Positions 1 through 11,312 of a stretch of 64,000 bases of DNA are shown here, one piece after another. The DNA lies in contig NC_079316.1 of the NCBI RefSeq assembly GCF_029931775.1, positions 62,002,064 through 62,066,063 on the forward strand. Direction: 5' to 3'. A model generated the notes under the pieces. That model was not told the DNA's origin. It made no database searches and saw only the letters and a program-made list of their open reading frames with translations. The DNA comes from Euleptes europaea. Taxonomy: Eukaryota > Chordata > Lepidosauria > Squamata > Sphaerodactylidae. Position numbers and translations under genes: made by a program. Numbering within the stretch: the first letter of the stretch is position 1; each line of letters opens with the position of its first letter.

Positions 1-339
1 ATTGTGCAAACATCTTTCTAGCTGCATAACATCTGGTTGAGCTTCCGTCTCCTTCCTGTCTGCAGGTTTTAAAAGTCTGGGTGTGGCCAAGGGTTCAAGC
101 CAAAGGAAAAGAGCCAGAAGCTCGTAGTCTGGGGCCTGTAACAGTACCCTAAATCAGTATTCACCCAGGATGTTAGGTTTACCTTTTTGTTAAATACGCA
201 AGCAGGTCTGCTCTGTCAATTAAGCAAAGGCAAATAGCCCTTCTCCAAGTATTTATCATAGGCCTTCTAATCCAGAAAGTACTGTTTGCCTGCAAATCAT
301 TTTTACTAATATTGCAAATCAGTGGGTTCTAGATCAAAT

Positions 340-615
340 CAAGCCTGAACTCTCCCTAGAAGCTAGGATAACTACACTGGGGCTGTTGTACTTTGGTCAC
401 ATTATGAGAAGACAAGACTCACTGAAAAAGACCAGTCATGCTAGGAAAAGTTGAAGGCAGCAGGAAAGGAGGAAGACCCAACATAAGATGGAATGACCGA
501 ATCAAGCAGGCCACTGCCCTCAGTTTGCAAGACCTAAGCAAGGCTTTTAACGATAGGACATTTTGGAGATCATTAATTCATAGGGTCATTGTAAGTTTGA
601 TGGCACTTAACACAG
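340..615 (+). mobile_element. RTE/BovB LINE, 3' end fragment
   Basis: The frame encodes LYFGHIMRRQDSL and MLGKVEGSRKGGRP then SLQDLSKAFNDRTFWRSLIH, typical of the BovB ORF C terminus, followed by GATGGCACTTAACAC. It is 5'-truncated. Confidence 0.85.
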
Positions 616-1685
616 TTTTGCATGGTGTGTTCTTTTCACACAGTACTTCAGAAGGCTAGATCTCAGCATTTGACCTTAATTCTCATATCAGTTACTAGAG
701 TTCATAGAATTGCACCCTATAACATGCCCCATAATTCTTAGCAACAGAGACAAGTTTTTGATATGAAAAAGGGCTTCTTGAATGCAGAAAGCTGGAAAGT
801 TAACCATGCTAAAGGAAGACATTTTTCTGTGTACAAACATAACAGGGCAGGGTCTCTCTTATGAAAAAAGAGGTAACTTCAATTGTCTGTTTCAGAAAGC
901 TCTACATTTCAACTCCAATAAGATTTATTCCTTTTGCAACAACCAGAACCATAGATTTCTTCCTTTATCACATTCCAAAGCAGTTTATCATCTGACTGTT
1001 TGAATTATGGGTGCCCAAAGGAATTAAAAATAGTTGCCTTACATAGAGACCATAATTGTCTCCTGGACAGCTTATTTTTAACAGTCTAAAACATAGAAAC
1101 TTCCTACCTTTGTCTCTTAATAAATACTTTCCCCCCTCATTCTAACGTATGTTAGGGTCTTCATGAAACAGATATAACATACATAAACAATTTAGAGTAA
1201 TTCTCTCATATGCATACATTAGCAGCTTACACAGGTATGTGGAATTCATTAATTTTCATTGGAGAGAAAATAATAGCTTTTAAGCAAAACATAAATTTGA
1301 ATCCAAATAAATTAGGATAAACTTCTCCAGCAAGTAAAGAAGGAAGAGGCGGGGGCAGGAAACAACAATTAATTATTTATATGAGAGAGTGAATTTGTGC
1401 ATGTGGTGAGAAGCAGAGTTATTTAGGGATTCTTTACAATTAATAATTAACCTGTTGCTTCTTCAAAAAGGCAAGTTATATACATTGCTTGGTGATAAAA
1501 ATTACTGAGTACTATATGTGTTGTTGGGGAACATGGCTTATGCAGGAGGGAGGTTTGTGGGAATGAATATTGTAGCAAGGATTGTAGTGCACTCTACATG
1601 GGTCTGTTCTTGGAGTCATCTTGGAGACACCAGTTGGTACAAAATGCCACAGCTGTAACAGATTGGTAGAAGCGCTTCTTTCATA
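616..1685. other. No feature recognised
   Basis: AT-rich non-coding sequence with no splice-bounded coding segment or repeat that I could identify. If CASP7's prodomain exon were in the window it should be in this general area, but no matching frame was seen. Confidence 0.5.
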
Positions 1686-2098
1686 TAAAATCCATCACAT
1701 GTTTTTAAGCCGTATGAGGAAAGGCTGAGGGAGTTGGGAACATTTAGTGTGGTGAAGAGGTTGAGGGGGGACATGATTGCTCTTTAAGTATTTGAAGGGC
1801 TGTCACTTAGAGGAGGGCAGGGAGCTGTTCCTGTTGGCAGCAGAGGATAGGACTCGCAATAATGGGTTTAAATTGTCGGCGGAAAGGTACCAGCTGGATA
1901 TTAGGGAAATTTGTTTTACAGTAAGAGTTGTTCAACAGTGGAATCGTCTACCTAGGGAGGTAGTAAGCTCCCCCTCACTGGCAGTCTTTAAGCAGAGGCT
2001 GGGCAAACACTTGTCAGGGATGCTCTAGGCTGATTCTGCATTAAGCAGGGGGTTGGACTAGATGGCCTGAATGGCCCCTTCCAACTGTGTGATTCTAT
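1686..2098 (+). mobile_element. CR1 LINE, 3' end
   Basis: The frame encodes GCHLEEGRELFLLAAEDRTR and VVQQWNRLPREVVSSPSLAV, the CR1 ORF2 C terminus. The copy ends GGTTGGACTAGATGGCC... GTGATTCTATTT, the usual CR1 tail. Confidence 0.92.
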
Positions 2099-2702
2099 TT
2101 ATAGCATATATAGGTGTAAAAAGAAATAACTTGGTTTCTAAGCCTTGTTTCCATTTGCAACCTTCTTTGTTCATTGTGGAGGCAGATATCTACTGCCCAA
2201 TGCATTCCCCTGGCACTAGGTGTTTTTATCCAAGATGCTAGTCTTGGATAATTGGAAGCCCCTAGTGTGAAATAGGCTCTGTGTCATTTCTCCACTGATG
2301 TGCAGAACAAACAAAAGCAAGCTTGAGGAACAAAGCCTATATGTTTGGGACTTTTGTGGCCAGGGTATCAGGAAGAGCATCCCAAGATGTCAGCTATACC
2401 TCCTCCTTTACGTGGTTATGCCCACATCAAGGGAATAGTAATCTGTACACTGGTTTATTTTCAGAACACCCAGAACTACTTTTTTTGGCTTTAGGAGTGT
2501 TGTGTTGTAAATGACCATGTGTAATCAAACGGTCCCAAAGACAAATGAATATGAACATAAATACAAGAAATAAATCTATGTAAAGGATCTGGATGGCCAG
2601 TGGACTGTTCTTTTCCTAGTTTAATTTGTTTAACAAAATGTTTAGAACTTTTTTCATACTTATGCAAAATATGAATAAAGCATATGGCACCCTTGACTGT
2701 TG

Positions 2703-2905
2703 GGCAGGGGGTGTGGCTCAGTGGAAAAGCCTCTGCTTTGCATTTAGAAAGTCCCAGGTTCAATCCTCAACATCTCCAGTTCAGGATCAGGTAATAGGTG
2801 ATGTGAAAGACTTCAGTCTGAGACCCTGGAGCGTCGCTGCCAGTCTGAGCAGACAGTATTGACCTTGATGGACCAGGGGTAAAGCAGTGTCATGTGTCTA
2901 CAATA
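2703..2905 (+). repeat. tRNA-derived SINE, GGTGTGGCTCAGTGG type
   Basis: It has a tRNA-like head with A box (TGGCTCAGTGGAAAAGC) and B box (AGGTTCAATCC), then a body ending GTATTGACCTTGATGGACCA. Relatives occur at 20661-21175 and 45078-45300, both on the minus strand. Confidence 0.85.
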
Positions 2906-3008
2906 TAAAAATCCAAGTGAATCCTTTGACCATAGCTTCAATTGATTGAAAATCTCTCACTCACAACAATTGTATTTAAAATATTAACATTCGATTGTGT
3001 TTCCACAG

Positions 3009-3163
3009 CAAAAAAAAGAATGGAGACGAACAACAGTCAGATCCAGAGGCCTCTTTCGGTAACCACTACCGAATTGTTAGCCCAACATTTCGGTATAGTA
3101 TGGACTACAAGAAAGTTGGTAAATGCATTATTATAAACAACAAGAATTTTGAAGCCTATACAG
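3009..3163 (+). CDS. CASP7: CASP7 exon a: prodomain end and start of large subunit
   Basis: The acceptor is TTTCCACAG and the donor CAG/GTATG. It encodes [10 protein letters not shown]... through [17 protein letters not shown]. The three lysines correspond to the basic exosite (KKKK in human) that helps substrate recruitment. The first base completes a codon begun in an unseen upstream exon. Confidence 0.93.
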
Positions 3164-6100
3164 GTATGTTTTTTTTTCTTTTATAATATAATTCTGGGTT
3201 CTGGACCTTTATAGTGGATTTTTTTTTTAATTGCATGGACAAGGAATTCTTTAAATAGTGAAATGACCTTTCCCAGAATGTTATCATCTGCATTAGCTCA
3301 GAAGTGGTATGTAGACACAACTTTTGCCTGGCATGATCCCTACGCCAGCATAAGTGCCACTTGCACTGGCTAAGTGGGCATGGACACTGGCACGGGCGCT
3401 TACGGCGGTGTAGGGGAGCTGTCCAGTGCAAGGCTTGGGCATTGATGCTGCCTTGCTGGCATCATTTTTCCAGCACAAGGCTTCGCGCCAGCATCGATGG
3501 GGGCATTCCCAGGGCGTTCCTGTGGGCGGAGCTGACATCAGTCAGCTCCCTAACCCCTTTCACCCCAGGAAAGCCCCTTTTTGCTCTCGTGGAGTTATGC
3601 CTGCAAAAAGGCAGGCGTAGCCCCGTGAAACTCTATGGAGGCGTTTCACAGGGCTTGGGGGAATTTTATTTTCTTTTAGCTCCTGCACTGCAGCAAGCTG
3701 CTCTGGAGGCGGCACAGTTACACCATCCCCAAGCACAGCGTAAGTATCCCCCCCACACTTAGGATTGAGCCATGTTTGTTTGTTTCAGCAAACCATACAG
3801 AATAAAATAAAACCCCATTACCCTCTCCCTCCGGAAAACCTCTGCAACTTAAATCCAAACCAAAGCCATGGCATATAAAAATAGCTTACACTGCCTTCTG
3901 CATCTATAGGCTACACACACATACACATATATCACCTCCGTAGGGAGCTGCTCCACAGGGTGGGAGTCGCAGCTGAAAAAGACTGGGCTCTGGACAATGA
4001 CAAATGGACAACTTTAAGTAGAGGCGAGTGGCCAAACAGAAGTGGCAAATACCGTCATTGACACACAGGGACATATGAAGAGAATCCTTTTGATTTGTGG
4101 GTCACAGGCCTTGAAGGGATTTAAAGGCTATAACCATTACCTTGACTTAGAACTATATGTCATCTGAACTTTTTGGAGAAAAAAGTAGAAAAATGTAAGA
4201 AAATGTGGTTGTGATAAGGAATGCATATGTGCCATCAAGTCAGAACTTCAGAGGAATCGATCAAACACCATCTTGCTATCATTAAAGCCAGTGTTGTTTG
4301 AGCTTACCTAAATTTTTCCAAGCAACCGTCAGCAGTCTGAATTTTACAACTATTTTCTCTCTTGAATGAGTTGGTCCTCTACAAATCTGCAAAAAACGAT
4401 TGTACTTTTCTGCTGCAAGCTGTGATCATCTTCATTTCTTATTAGGCATGGGTAGACGAAATGGCACCGATAAAGATGCTGGCGATTTGCAAAAATGCTT
4501 TCGAAATATAGGATTTGATGTTGTTGTCCATAATGATCAAAACTGTGAAGAAATGGAGGAATTGCTTAAACAAGGTAACAATGAAAGTTCATTATGTTAG
4601 ACTTCCCAATGTGGAAACAATGTGTTCTTGTTGGTTTAGGTAAGAAGGCATATAATCACCTTCTTTTTGTTGTCATTTAGGAAACTGAATGAGAGTCTAG
4701 TACATAATTTATCCATGCTTTGTAGAATCCCTTTGAACAGACTTGCCAATTACGGCATTGTAAAAAGAAACCGAATGGCGTTTAACAGGAATTGTGTTTG
4801 ATTTATAGCTGCACTTGAAAACCACAGCGATGCTGCTTGTTTTGCCTGCATATTTTTAAGCCATGGAGAGGAGGGTCTCATCTATGGCACAGATGGATCT
4901 ATGCCAATCAAGAAATTGACTTCAATTTTTAGAGGAGACAAGTGCCTAACCCTTGTTGGAAAACCTAAGCTATTTTTCATTCAGGTAAGGCATTCAGTCC
5001 TAACTATAATCATTGGATAGGAACAGTTTTGCATTGAGTAAGAACAGTAAGCTGAAATCTCAAAGATTGAAAACACCATTCTTCCAAGTAGTTTGAAAGG
5101 CATTGGTCACTCTTTGGAGGTTGACTCCTCCCATCTGTCAAAGAGGCAAGACAAGCTTCTTAATCATGTATTCGTGGGAAAGATGTCCCCACACCTGCAT
5201 TAGCAATAAGGGACCAACTTTGCATGAGTTCTAGAAAGCTCAACTTTGTGTATCAGTAGTGTGAGCCTGCTTTCTTTGTTCTTTCTTTTACCTCTGTTTA
5301 TGTTATGATTTCAGGCATGTCGAGGTTCTGAATTCGATGATGGTATACAGACAGACTCAGGTCCTTCAAATGACAATCTGGAAACGGATGCCAATCCCAG
5401 TTACAGGATTCCAGTTGAAGCAGATTTTTTGTTTGCATATTCCACTGTGCCAGGTATGGTTGGGGAAAGTGACGGCCTTTGGCATTCACATAAGCTAAAT
5501 TTAAAATGTCAAAATGACTATGATTAAGCTTAAAAATGGATAATGTAAATAAAAAGTTAATATATTGTTGTAGAGAAATATTTGTTTCCCTACAACATTT
5601 ACATTGCATTTTAAGCCAGACTTGATAGGAAAAAAACGTATTAGACTTTTATCCTTCTGAAATAATACAAGTTTTAAACTCATCTTTTATTTTTATTCTC
5701 CTCCTTTTCTACTTTACTGAAGTGGGTAAAGTATAAAAATTCCAAAGTGCAATAAAAATAATGTTTATATATATACATATATATACATATACATTTATTT
5801 ACATGTTAAAGCGAGGGGGAGCGAAGCTTCTGGGGAGGTGGCATGATGCCTACGCCAGCATAAGTGCCACTTGCACTGGCTAAGTGGGCATGGACACTGG
5901 CACGGGCGCTTACGGCGGTGTAGGGGCGCTGTCCAGTGCAAGGCTTGGGCATTGATGCTGCCTTGCTGGCATCATTTTTCCAGCACAAGGCTTCGCGCCA
6001 GCATCGATGGGGGCATTCCCAGGGCGTTCCTGTGGGCGGAGCTGACATCAGTCAGCTCCCTAACCCCTTTCACCCCAGGAAAGCCCCTTTTTGCTCTCGT

Positions 6101-7474
6101 GGAGTTATGCCTGCAAAAAGGCAGGCGTAGCCCCGTGAAACTCTATGGAGGCGTTTCACGGGGCTTGGGGGAATTTTATTTTCTTTTAGCTCCTGCACTG
6201 CAGCAAGCTGCTCTGGAGGTGGCACAGTTACACCATCCCCAAGCACAGTGTAAGTGTCCCCCCCCCCTTAGGATTGGGCCATGTTTGTTTGTTTCAGCAA
6301 ACCATACAGAATAAAATAAAACCCCATTACCCTCTCCCTCCGGAAAACCTCTGCAACTTAAATCCAAACCAAAGCCAAGGCATATAAAAATAGCTTACAG
6401 TGCCTTCTGCATCTATAGGCTACACACACATACACATATATGACCTCCGTAGGAAGCTGCTCCACAGGGTGGGAGTCGCAGCTGAAAAAGACTGGGCTCT
6501 GGACAATGACAAATGGACAACTTTAAGTAGAGGCGAGTGGCCAAACAGAAGTGGCAAATACCGTCATTGACACACAGGGACATATGAAGAGAATCCTTCT
6601 GATTTGTGGGTCACAGGCCTTGAAGGGATTTAAAGGCTATAACCATTACCTTAACTTAGAACTATATGTCATCTGAACTTTTTGGAGAAAGAAGTAGAAA
6701 AGAAATGTAAGAAAATGTGGTTGTGATAAGGAATGCATATGTGCCATCAAGTCACAGCCGACTTATGGCGATCCCAGCAAGGGGCTTTCAAGGCAAGTGA
6801 GAAAGCAGAGGTGATTTGCCATCGCTTTCCTCTGCAGAGTCTTCCTTGGTTGTCTCCCTTCCAAGTTCCGACCCTGCTTAGTTTCCGAGATCTGATGGGA
6901 TCGGGCTATACTATTCTGCCTTCCCTTCCAAGGATTGCATATCCAGCTATTGTTTCCTTTGTTTGAAGTCTCCACCAGAAACCACCATGTTCTTGAAGAT
7001 GCAGAATGTATTTTGAATAGGTGACTTGCTTTTTCAGGAATGCAAGTGCCTGTGAGGAAAACCTCCAGCAATAGGCTGTGTTCTCTTCTTCACTTTGCTC
7101 ACCCAATACCATCATAACTTGTAAATACATGTTGAAGTTTGTGACCTTTACGAGGCAAAGAGTTGCTTCTGTCTCCCACCATTCCTGTCAAAAACAGGAT
7201 GCTTTGTTTTGCTGTTCTAATTTATGTTGTTTTCTTATTCTAATTTATAGGTTATTTTTCCTGGAGAAATCCAGGGAAAGGCTCCTGGTTTGTGCAGTCT
7301 CTTTGCTCAGTACTGAGCAAGCATGCGAAACAGCTGGAGATCCTCCAGATTCTCACCATGGTTAACTACAAGGTAGCTACAAGCTATGAATCGCAGTCTG
7401 ATGACCCTCGCTTCAGTGAGAAGAAACAAGTTCCTTGTGTGGTCTCCATGCTAACTAAAGAACTTTATTTCTGA
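3009..7474 (+). CDS. CASP7: Caspase-7 catalytic region, five exons (5' exons not in view)
   Basis: Executioner cysteine protease of apoptosis; the family cleaves after Asp in DEVD-like sites in the cytosol and nucleus. Exons 3009-3163, 4446-4574, 4809-4984, 5315-5453 and 7251-7474 join in phase (823 nt, about 273 residues plus stop). Visible features are a lysine run just after the prodomain, RNGTDKDA, the catalytic histidine in FLSHGEEG, the catalytic cysteine in QACRGSE (split by an intron after Gln), the linker cleavage site [20 protein letters not shown], and the end SMLTKELYF. Human caspase-7 ends ELYFSQ; here the stop follows ELYF. The paralogue CASP3 fits less well: [25 protein letters not shown] and the DANP linker are caspase-7-like. 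The first exon starts in mid-codon, so one or more upstream coding exons exist. PLEKHS1 downstream on the same strand matches known amniote synteny. Confidence 0.96.
3330..4242 (+). repeat. Duplicated intronic block, copy 1
   Basis: A 913-bp block almost identical to 5840-6754, same orientation. By hand count they differ at about 16 positions plus a few small indels, near 2 percent. It carries a GC-rich part (3330-3760) and a part resembling an old dispersed repeat (CTTGAAGGGATTTAAAGG). Frames inside it (3361-3762) are not genes. Confidence 0.93.
4446..4574 (+). CDS. CASP7: CASP7 exon b: [11 protein letters not shown] segment
   Basis: The acceptor is CTTATTAG and the donor CAAG/GTAACA. It encodes [18 protein letters not shown] through EEMEELLKQ. 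The second Arg of GRRNGT aligns with the P1-Asp-binding arginine of human GVRNGT. Confidence 0.94.
4809..4984 (+). CDS. CASP7: CASP7 exon c: catalytic histidine
   Basis: The acceptor is TTTATAG and the donor CAG/GTAAGG. It encodes [20 protein letters not shown]... through KPKLFFIQ and ends between codons. The His of LSHGEE is the catalytic histidine. Confidence 0.95.
5315..5453 (+). CDS. CASP7: CASP7 exon d: catalytic cysteine and intersubunit linker
   Basis: The acceptor is GATTTCAG and the donor CCAG/GTATGG. It starts [17 protein letters not shown], giving the QACRG active-site motif after splicing. IQTD/S is the expected maturation site. The linker [14 protein letters not shown] is three residues longer than the human NDTDANPRYK region as recalled. 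Confidence 0.95.
5840..6754 (+). repeat. Duplicated intronic block, copy 2
   Basis: Partner of 3330-4242. Its right end runs without a break into a 5S-type SINE (minus strand), whereas copy 1 stops 14 bases into that SINE. The copied unit therefore probably came from this locus, or copy 1 later lost the rest of the SINE. Confidence 0.93.
6741..6915 (-). repeat. 5S-rRNA-derived SINE
   Basis: Reads GTGCCATCAAGTCACAGCC, then GACTTATGGCG, then the reversed 5S-like part TTTCCGAGATCTGATGGGAT. It belongs to the family at 18609, 49150 and 55986. Confidence 0.82.
7251..7474 (+). CDS. CASP7: CASP7 last coding exon: small subunit
   Basis: The acceptor is TAATTTATAG. It encodes [18 protein letters not shown] through [14 protein letters not shown] and [14 protein letters not shown], then TGA at 7472-7474. 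FSWR replaces the usual YSWR of the S2/S3 pocket. Confidence 0.96.
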
Positions 7475-8911
7475 AATCACATCTCAAGCACCAGTTATCA
7501 GTAGCGGTTCCCAAAAATCAACTCAAGCTCTGGAACCAACCAGATGTCATTTTTTCAAAATATGCAATGCAATGATTACCTCAGTTGATAGATTTGATAC
7601 TTTCCTATATGCAATTAATGTGTGCATGTGGGTGTATATTGATCAGTGCTTCAGTTCTTTGTTTATATGGATGCTAAAAAAAATACTTCTAATATCTCTC
7701 TTGATTCACTACGTCCGGGGTCTTTTGTCTACATCATGGAAATATTTTGATGTTTCTATATTAACTACTTTTACTTTGTTTCTAGTACAACGTGGAAAAC
7801 ACCATGTTTATTTCACAAATGTAGAACCTGCAATGGGAAAAAGGGAGGGTGTGAATGATACAGAACTATGACCAAGGTGCAGTGGAAGGTGATTTTTAAG
7901 TTTTCAGTTACTGAGCAGTGAACTTTATATCACTGAAGTTTACATATCAGAGGATATTGCCATTTAACATATCTTAGTTGGTCCAAATCTGGACCTTACC
8001 CATCTGATGTAGCTTTTTAGCCATTTATTGTTAGAATCCTGTTTAAATCTCTTTCTGCTTTCCTTAGTCTTGGACAAACTGGCCTTAGAAAACCTAGGAA
8101 CTACTTAAACCGTTTGTTTATTTTTATCCAATATTGAAAAGAAGATTAGTTTTATTTTGAGATCACTGAACAATTAGTGCAACATTCAATCTGTTTAGTA
8201 CTGCAACAAGTTGATCGCAAAAATCCATTGTAATGCGTAGCTCAGTAGTTGTAAAGCTGTAGTAAAGTGTAGACTGTTAGTTTATTCAAACTATATAGTT
8301 TACTACAGCTGTAGTAAAGCTGTAATGTGTAGACTGTTAGTTTATTCAAAGTACAGTGGTTTCACAAAGCAATAAATAAGTCTGTAGCAAAATTTAAAAA
8401 GTGTTTGACGCTAATGTCTTAAATTATTTACGGCTGCTGAGGAATCATGCTTGTTTGGTTCCAGTACTCAGGATAGTTACCTCTTTCTCCACTTGCCAAT
8501 ATTAGAATGCCTATTCACAGTTTGCACATTCTCTTAAAGGCAAAAAGAACCACACCTTAATCTTGTATTTCACAAGCCTCATATGCTAAAATATTGTTTT
8601 CCGGTGACAACAGTTGGCTCTTGTTTTAAAACCAGTGCTATGTAACTACTGAATTTTGGTTATTATAAGAAAGCTGTATATACATCCAATGCTGCATACT
8701 GGATGCAAATACTTGCATTCTTCACATGTACTTAACAATGTTATTGTTTTCATTATTACTTGTCATCTCTTATTTGGTATTGTTGGGATGATGTCTACCT
8801 GACATAAATTTGGCCCACAAACTATAGCATCATCCCAGAAAGCAAATCACTAGCCCTAAGACTCTTTTTTGACATTGTCTACATTACTGTCGTTTCAGTT
8901 TCAAAAATAAA
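7475..8911 (+). other. CASP7: CASP7 3' UTR, approximate end
   Basis: Non-coding sequence follows the stop with two AATAAA signals, at 8371-8376 and 8906-8911. Which is used cannot be told from sequence. A 60-bp-period direct repeat lies at 8267-8350. Confidence 0.55.
8267..8350 (+). repeat. 60-bp tandem repeat in CASP7 3' UTR
   Basis: The 24-nt unit GTGTAGACTGTTAGTTTATT plus CAAA occurs at 8267-8290 and 8327-8350, with related GCTGTAGTAAAG units beside it. Confidence 0.85.
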
Positions 8912-10265
8912 ATTCAAATGTAATTAGGGAAAGATTCCTTCTGTTTTTTACCTCAAGAAGACAATTTTTCAGTCACTGCAAGATAGAATCCCAGTGAAGG
9001 GCCAGGGTCTGAATGCATTATGGATTCCATAATGGAATGCAAGGCTACAATGACATCAGCAGGACGGAGCAAAATGTAGCTGTGGGATTTCATATGGTGG
9101 TGACTACAGAATTCACCATGAAGTGCAAAAAACTTCGTTCTCTGGATCTACACTGACATGATTTGTATCTTCACAGAACAGTAAATTTTGAACACTAGAA
9201 ATAACAATATTTTCAGTTATTTAAAGAATTATTTTTTGCATTTACCCTGCAATCCTGGGGGGGGGGGGGGGTGTTGAAGCTGCATAATAGCCAGAGAGCG
9301 ACATGGCAGTGCAGCGTTAGGACAACTGTACAGCTTCCCCTCTGCCATTTTGCTGAGACCACCCCTTCACACTGCAGCAGAGCTGGCGTAGCCTCGCTGA
9401 CATCAAAAGGTGAGTTTCCCAAATTTCTAATTTTGATATGGTGTATTTATTCATTTTTGCAGTTGGGAAGCCTCATAGGAGGCGGCGTGTCTGCGCCACT
9501 CCCGGCCGCTGCATTTCTACCCCCCCTTTTCAGGAATGGGCTGCCGGAATTGTTGAATGCTTCAGACTTCACTTGTCTGCCAGTTATGTGCAGACTTGGT
9601 AAGGGATTGTTCACAGGATTTCAAAGCATGGTTCTTAGCTTTATAAAATAAAATGAGAAATTTTGCCAAGTATCTTGAAACAGTGAGATTGATCAAGTGC
9701 TCATGTGTGATGATGGTAAATTAAAATTTCCTTTGTTTTTCATGATAAAGTATCAGGGTTTTTTGAGACAGCTATATATTTGGCAAAGATACAACCTATC
9801 TGTATTTTTAAAGATATTTTTCTATTATTATTGTAAGGCAATATGGAATATCAACTTTTTCTTAAAAACTTGTTAATGAATTCTTTAGGGAAACAAATAA
9901 CGAAAGGAATAAAAGTAATTTCTTAACATCTTGTTTAATGTTTGTCTTTGGGTGACATCTGTACATTTAAGTGCTCAACCACTGAGCTTATGGGTGGTTT
10001 TATATTCAGTTTCAGCCTTTTAAAGCCTAAGAGCCACTTAAATCCCAAATTGCAATAGGGGTCCAATTTTACCTTTTTTTTTAACCACGTGCACATTTTC
10101 TCATTTTTGTTGCTGTTTTAGCCAGATGAAAAGGAGGCTAGTGCTTCTGTGTTTTTGATACAATTCCTTCTTCTATGCACTGTCCAAGATAAAGGAATGC
10201 CAGCTTTTTTTGCATCTTCTCATTTTTCTCTGGCTACTTGTTCTACATCAGCTCCATGATCTTTG
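8912..10265. other. Intergenic, little recognised
   Basis: Contains a G homopolymer at about 9257-9272 and a small palindromic stretch near 9012-9040 (GCATTATGGATTCCATAATG). The frame at 9271-9651 has no splice or family support. Confidence 0.45.
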
Positions 10266-10315
10266 TTCCATGAGTTTGTCTAATACCTTCCTAAAGTCCA
10301 TGTCTATCACCACAA
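10266..10315 (+). repeat. 50-bp direct repeat, left copy
   Basis: Matches 11313-11362 at 49 of 50 positions (TTTGTCTAATACCTTCCTAA core). The two copies bracket about 1 kb of repeat-derived DNA. Confidence 0.9.
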
Positions 10316-10499
10316 CATTAAACAGCTGCTGGGAGGGGGAGATTTGGGTTGAGATGATTGTACTGGAGTAAAATAATCCTCCCTTTCCAACTTGTAAGGA
10401 AAACACATGTACAATATTTATTTACTTTTATTTCATCCCAGGACCCAAGTTGGGTAACAACTATATCAAAACAATTTGATAAAACAAAGATTAAAGCAA

Positions 10500-10622
10500 C
10501 AGAAAAGAGCAAGAGTCCAGTAGCACCCTAAAGACTAACCAAATTTCTGTCAGGGTATAAGCTTTCATGAGCCACTCTTGCTCTTTTCTACTGGTGTTGA
10601 CAGACTAATACGACTGCCCATC
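10500..10622 (+). repeat. Dispersed AGCAAGAGTCCAGTAGCACC repeat
   Basis: Carries the squamate-wide motif AGAGTCCAGTAGCACC, then AAAGACTAACCAAATTT and GCTTTCATGAGCCACTC. A weaker relative lies at about 17700-17770 in the opposite sense. The family name is not recalled. Confidence 0.6.
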
Positions 10623-10869
10623 ATGATTAAAACAACAAATATTGAATATTAAAAAATCAGTCTAGAAACCCTTTATGCCTCCACCATCAGGGTATCCCCC
10701 CTTTGCTCAGAGTGCCCTGAAAGCTCTAGAGAATACTAGCCTTGATGGGAAAAAGCTCAGGCCTGGACTGTTATTGAGTACGCCTTAGGCAAGGGGGAAG
10801 GTAGTAACAGTTGGACCTTGCAGGAAAGGACAAAGTTGCCACATTGGAATATACAGGGAGGGGCAGTAC

Positions 10870-11090
10870 TTCAAGTATGTGGGCGCCCTGGGTCGTGAAG
10901 GGCTTTAAAGATTAGTACCAACCCTTTGAATTGGACCCGGAAACTAACTGGCAGCCACTGAAGGGACCTCGGGAGTAATATGGTCGCATCAGCTAACTTC
11001 AGATCTCAAACAAGCTGCTGCATTTTGCAACGGTTTCCAAATCCTCTTCCAGGGCAGCCTCATGTAAAGCTTGAACAGTAGTATAACCTC
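10870..11090 (+). repeat. Unclassified old repeat, CGTGAAGGGCTTTAAAG type
   Basis: Motifs GGTCGTGAAGGGCTTTAAAG and TTTGAATTGGACCCGGAA recur across reptile genomes. The duplicated block in CASP7 (about 4100-4150 and 6610-6660) carries a related CTTGAAGGGATTTAAAGG stretch. Confidence 0.5.
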
Positions 11091-11312
11091 ATGGTTACTG
11101 AAGCATGTATCAGCATGGGCAGATCAGACACCTGCAAAAGTAGCTGGACAAAAAACTTTTTTTGCTGCTATGGGCACACATGCACGCCACTCTTTCGACA
11201 ACCATCAGAAATGTTAATGTCATTTTGGGTTTGTCATTATAGTTTTATGAACATTAAAAAAAAACTTTGTTCCATTTAGCTATCGCGGCTAATAACCAAT
11301 GATAGACTTATT

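Noticed and set aside
1-3008. Upstream CASP7 exon with the prodomain start
   Set aside because: No frame resembling the acidic N terminus or DSVD-type site was found; it is probably outside the window.
3361-6314. Identical 133- and 147-codon frames at 3361 and 5871
   Set aside because: Same duplicated intronic block; no splice sites, no family, and the opposite strand is also open.
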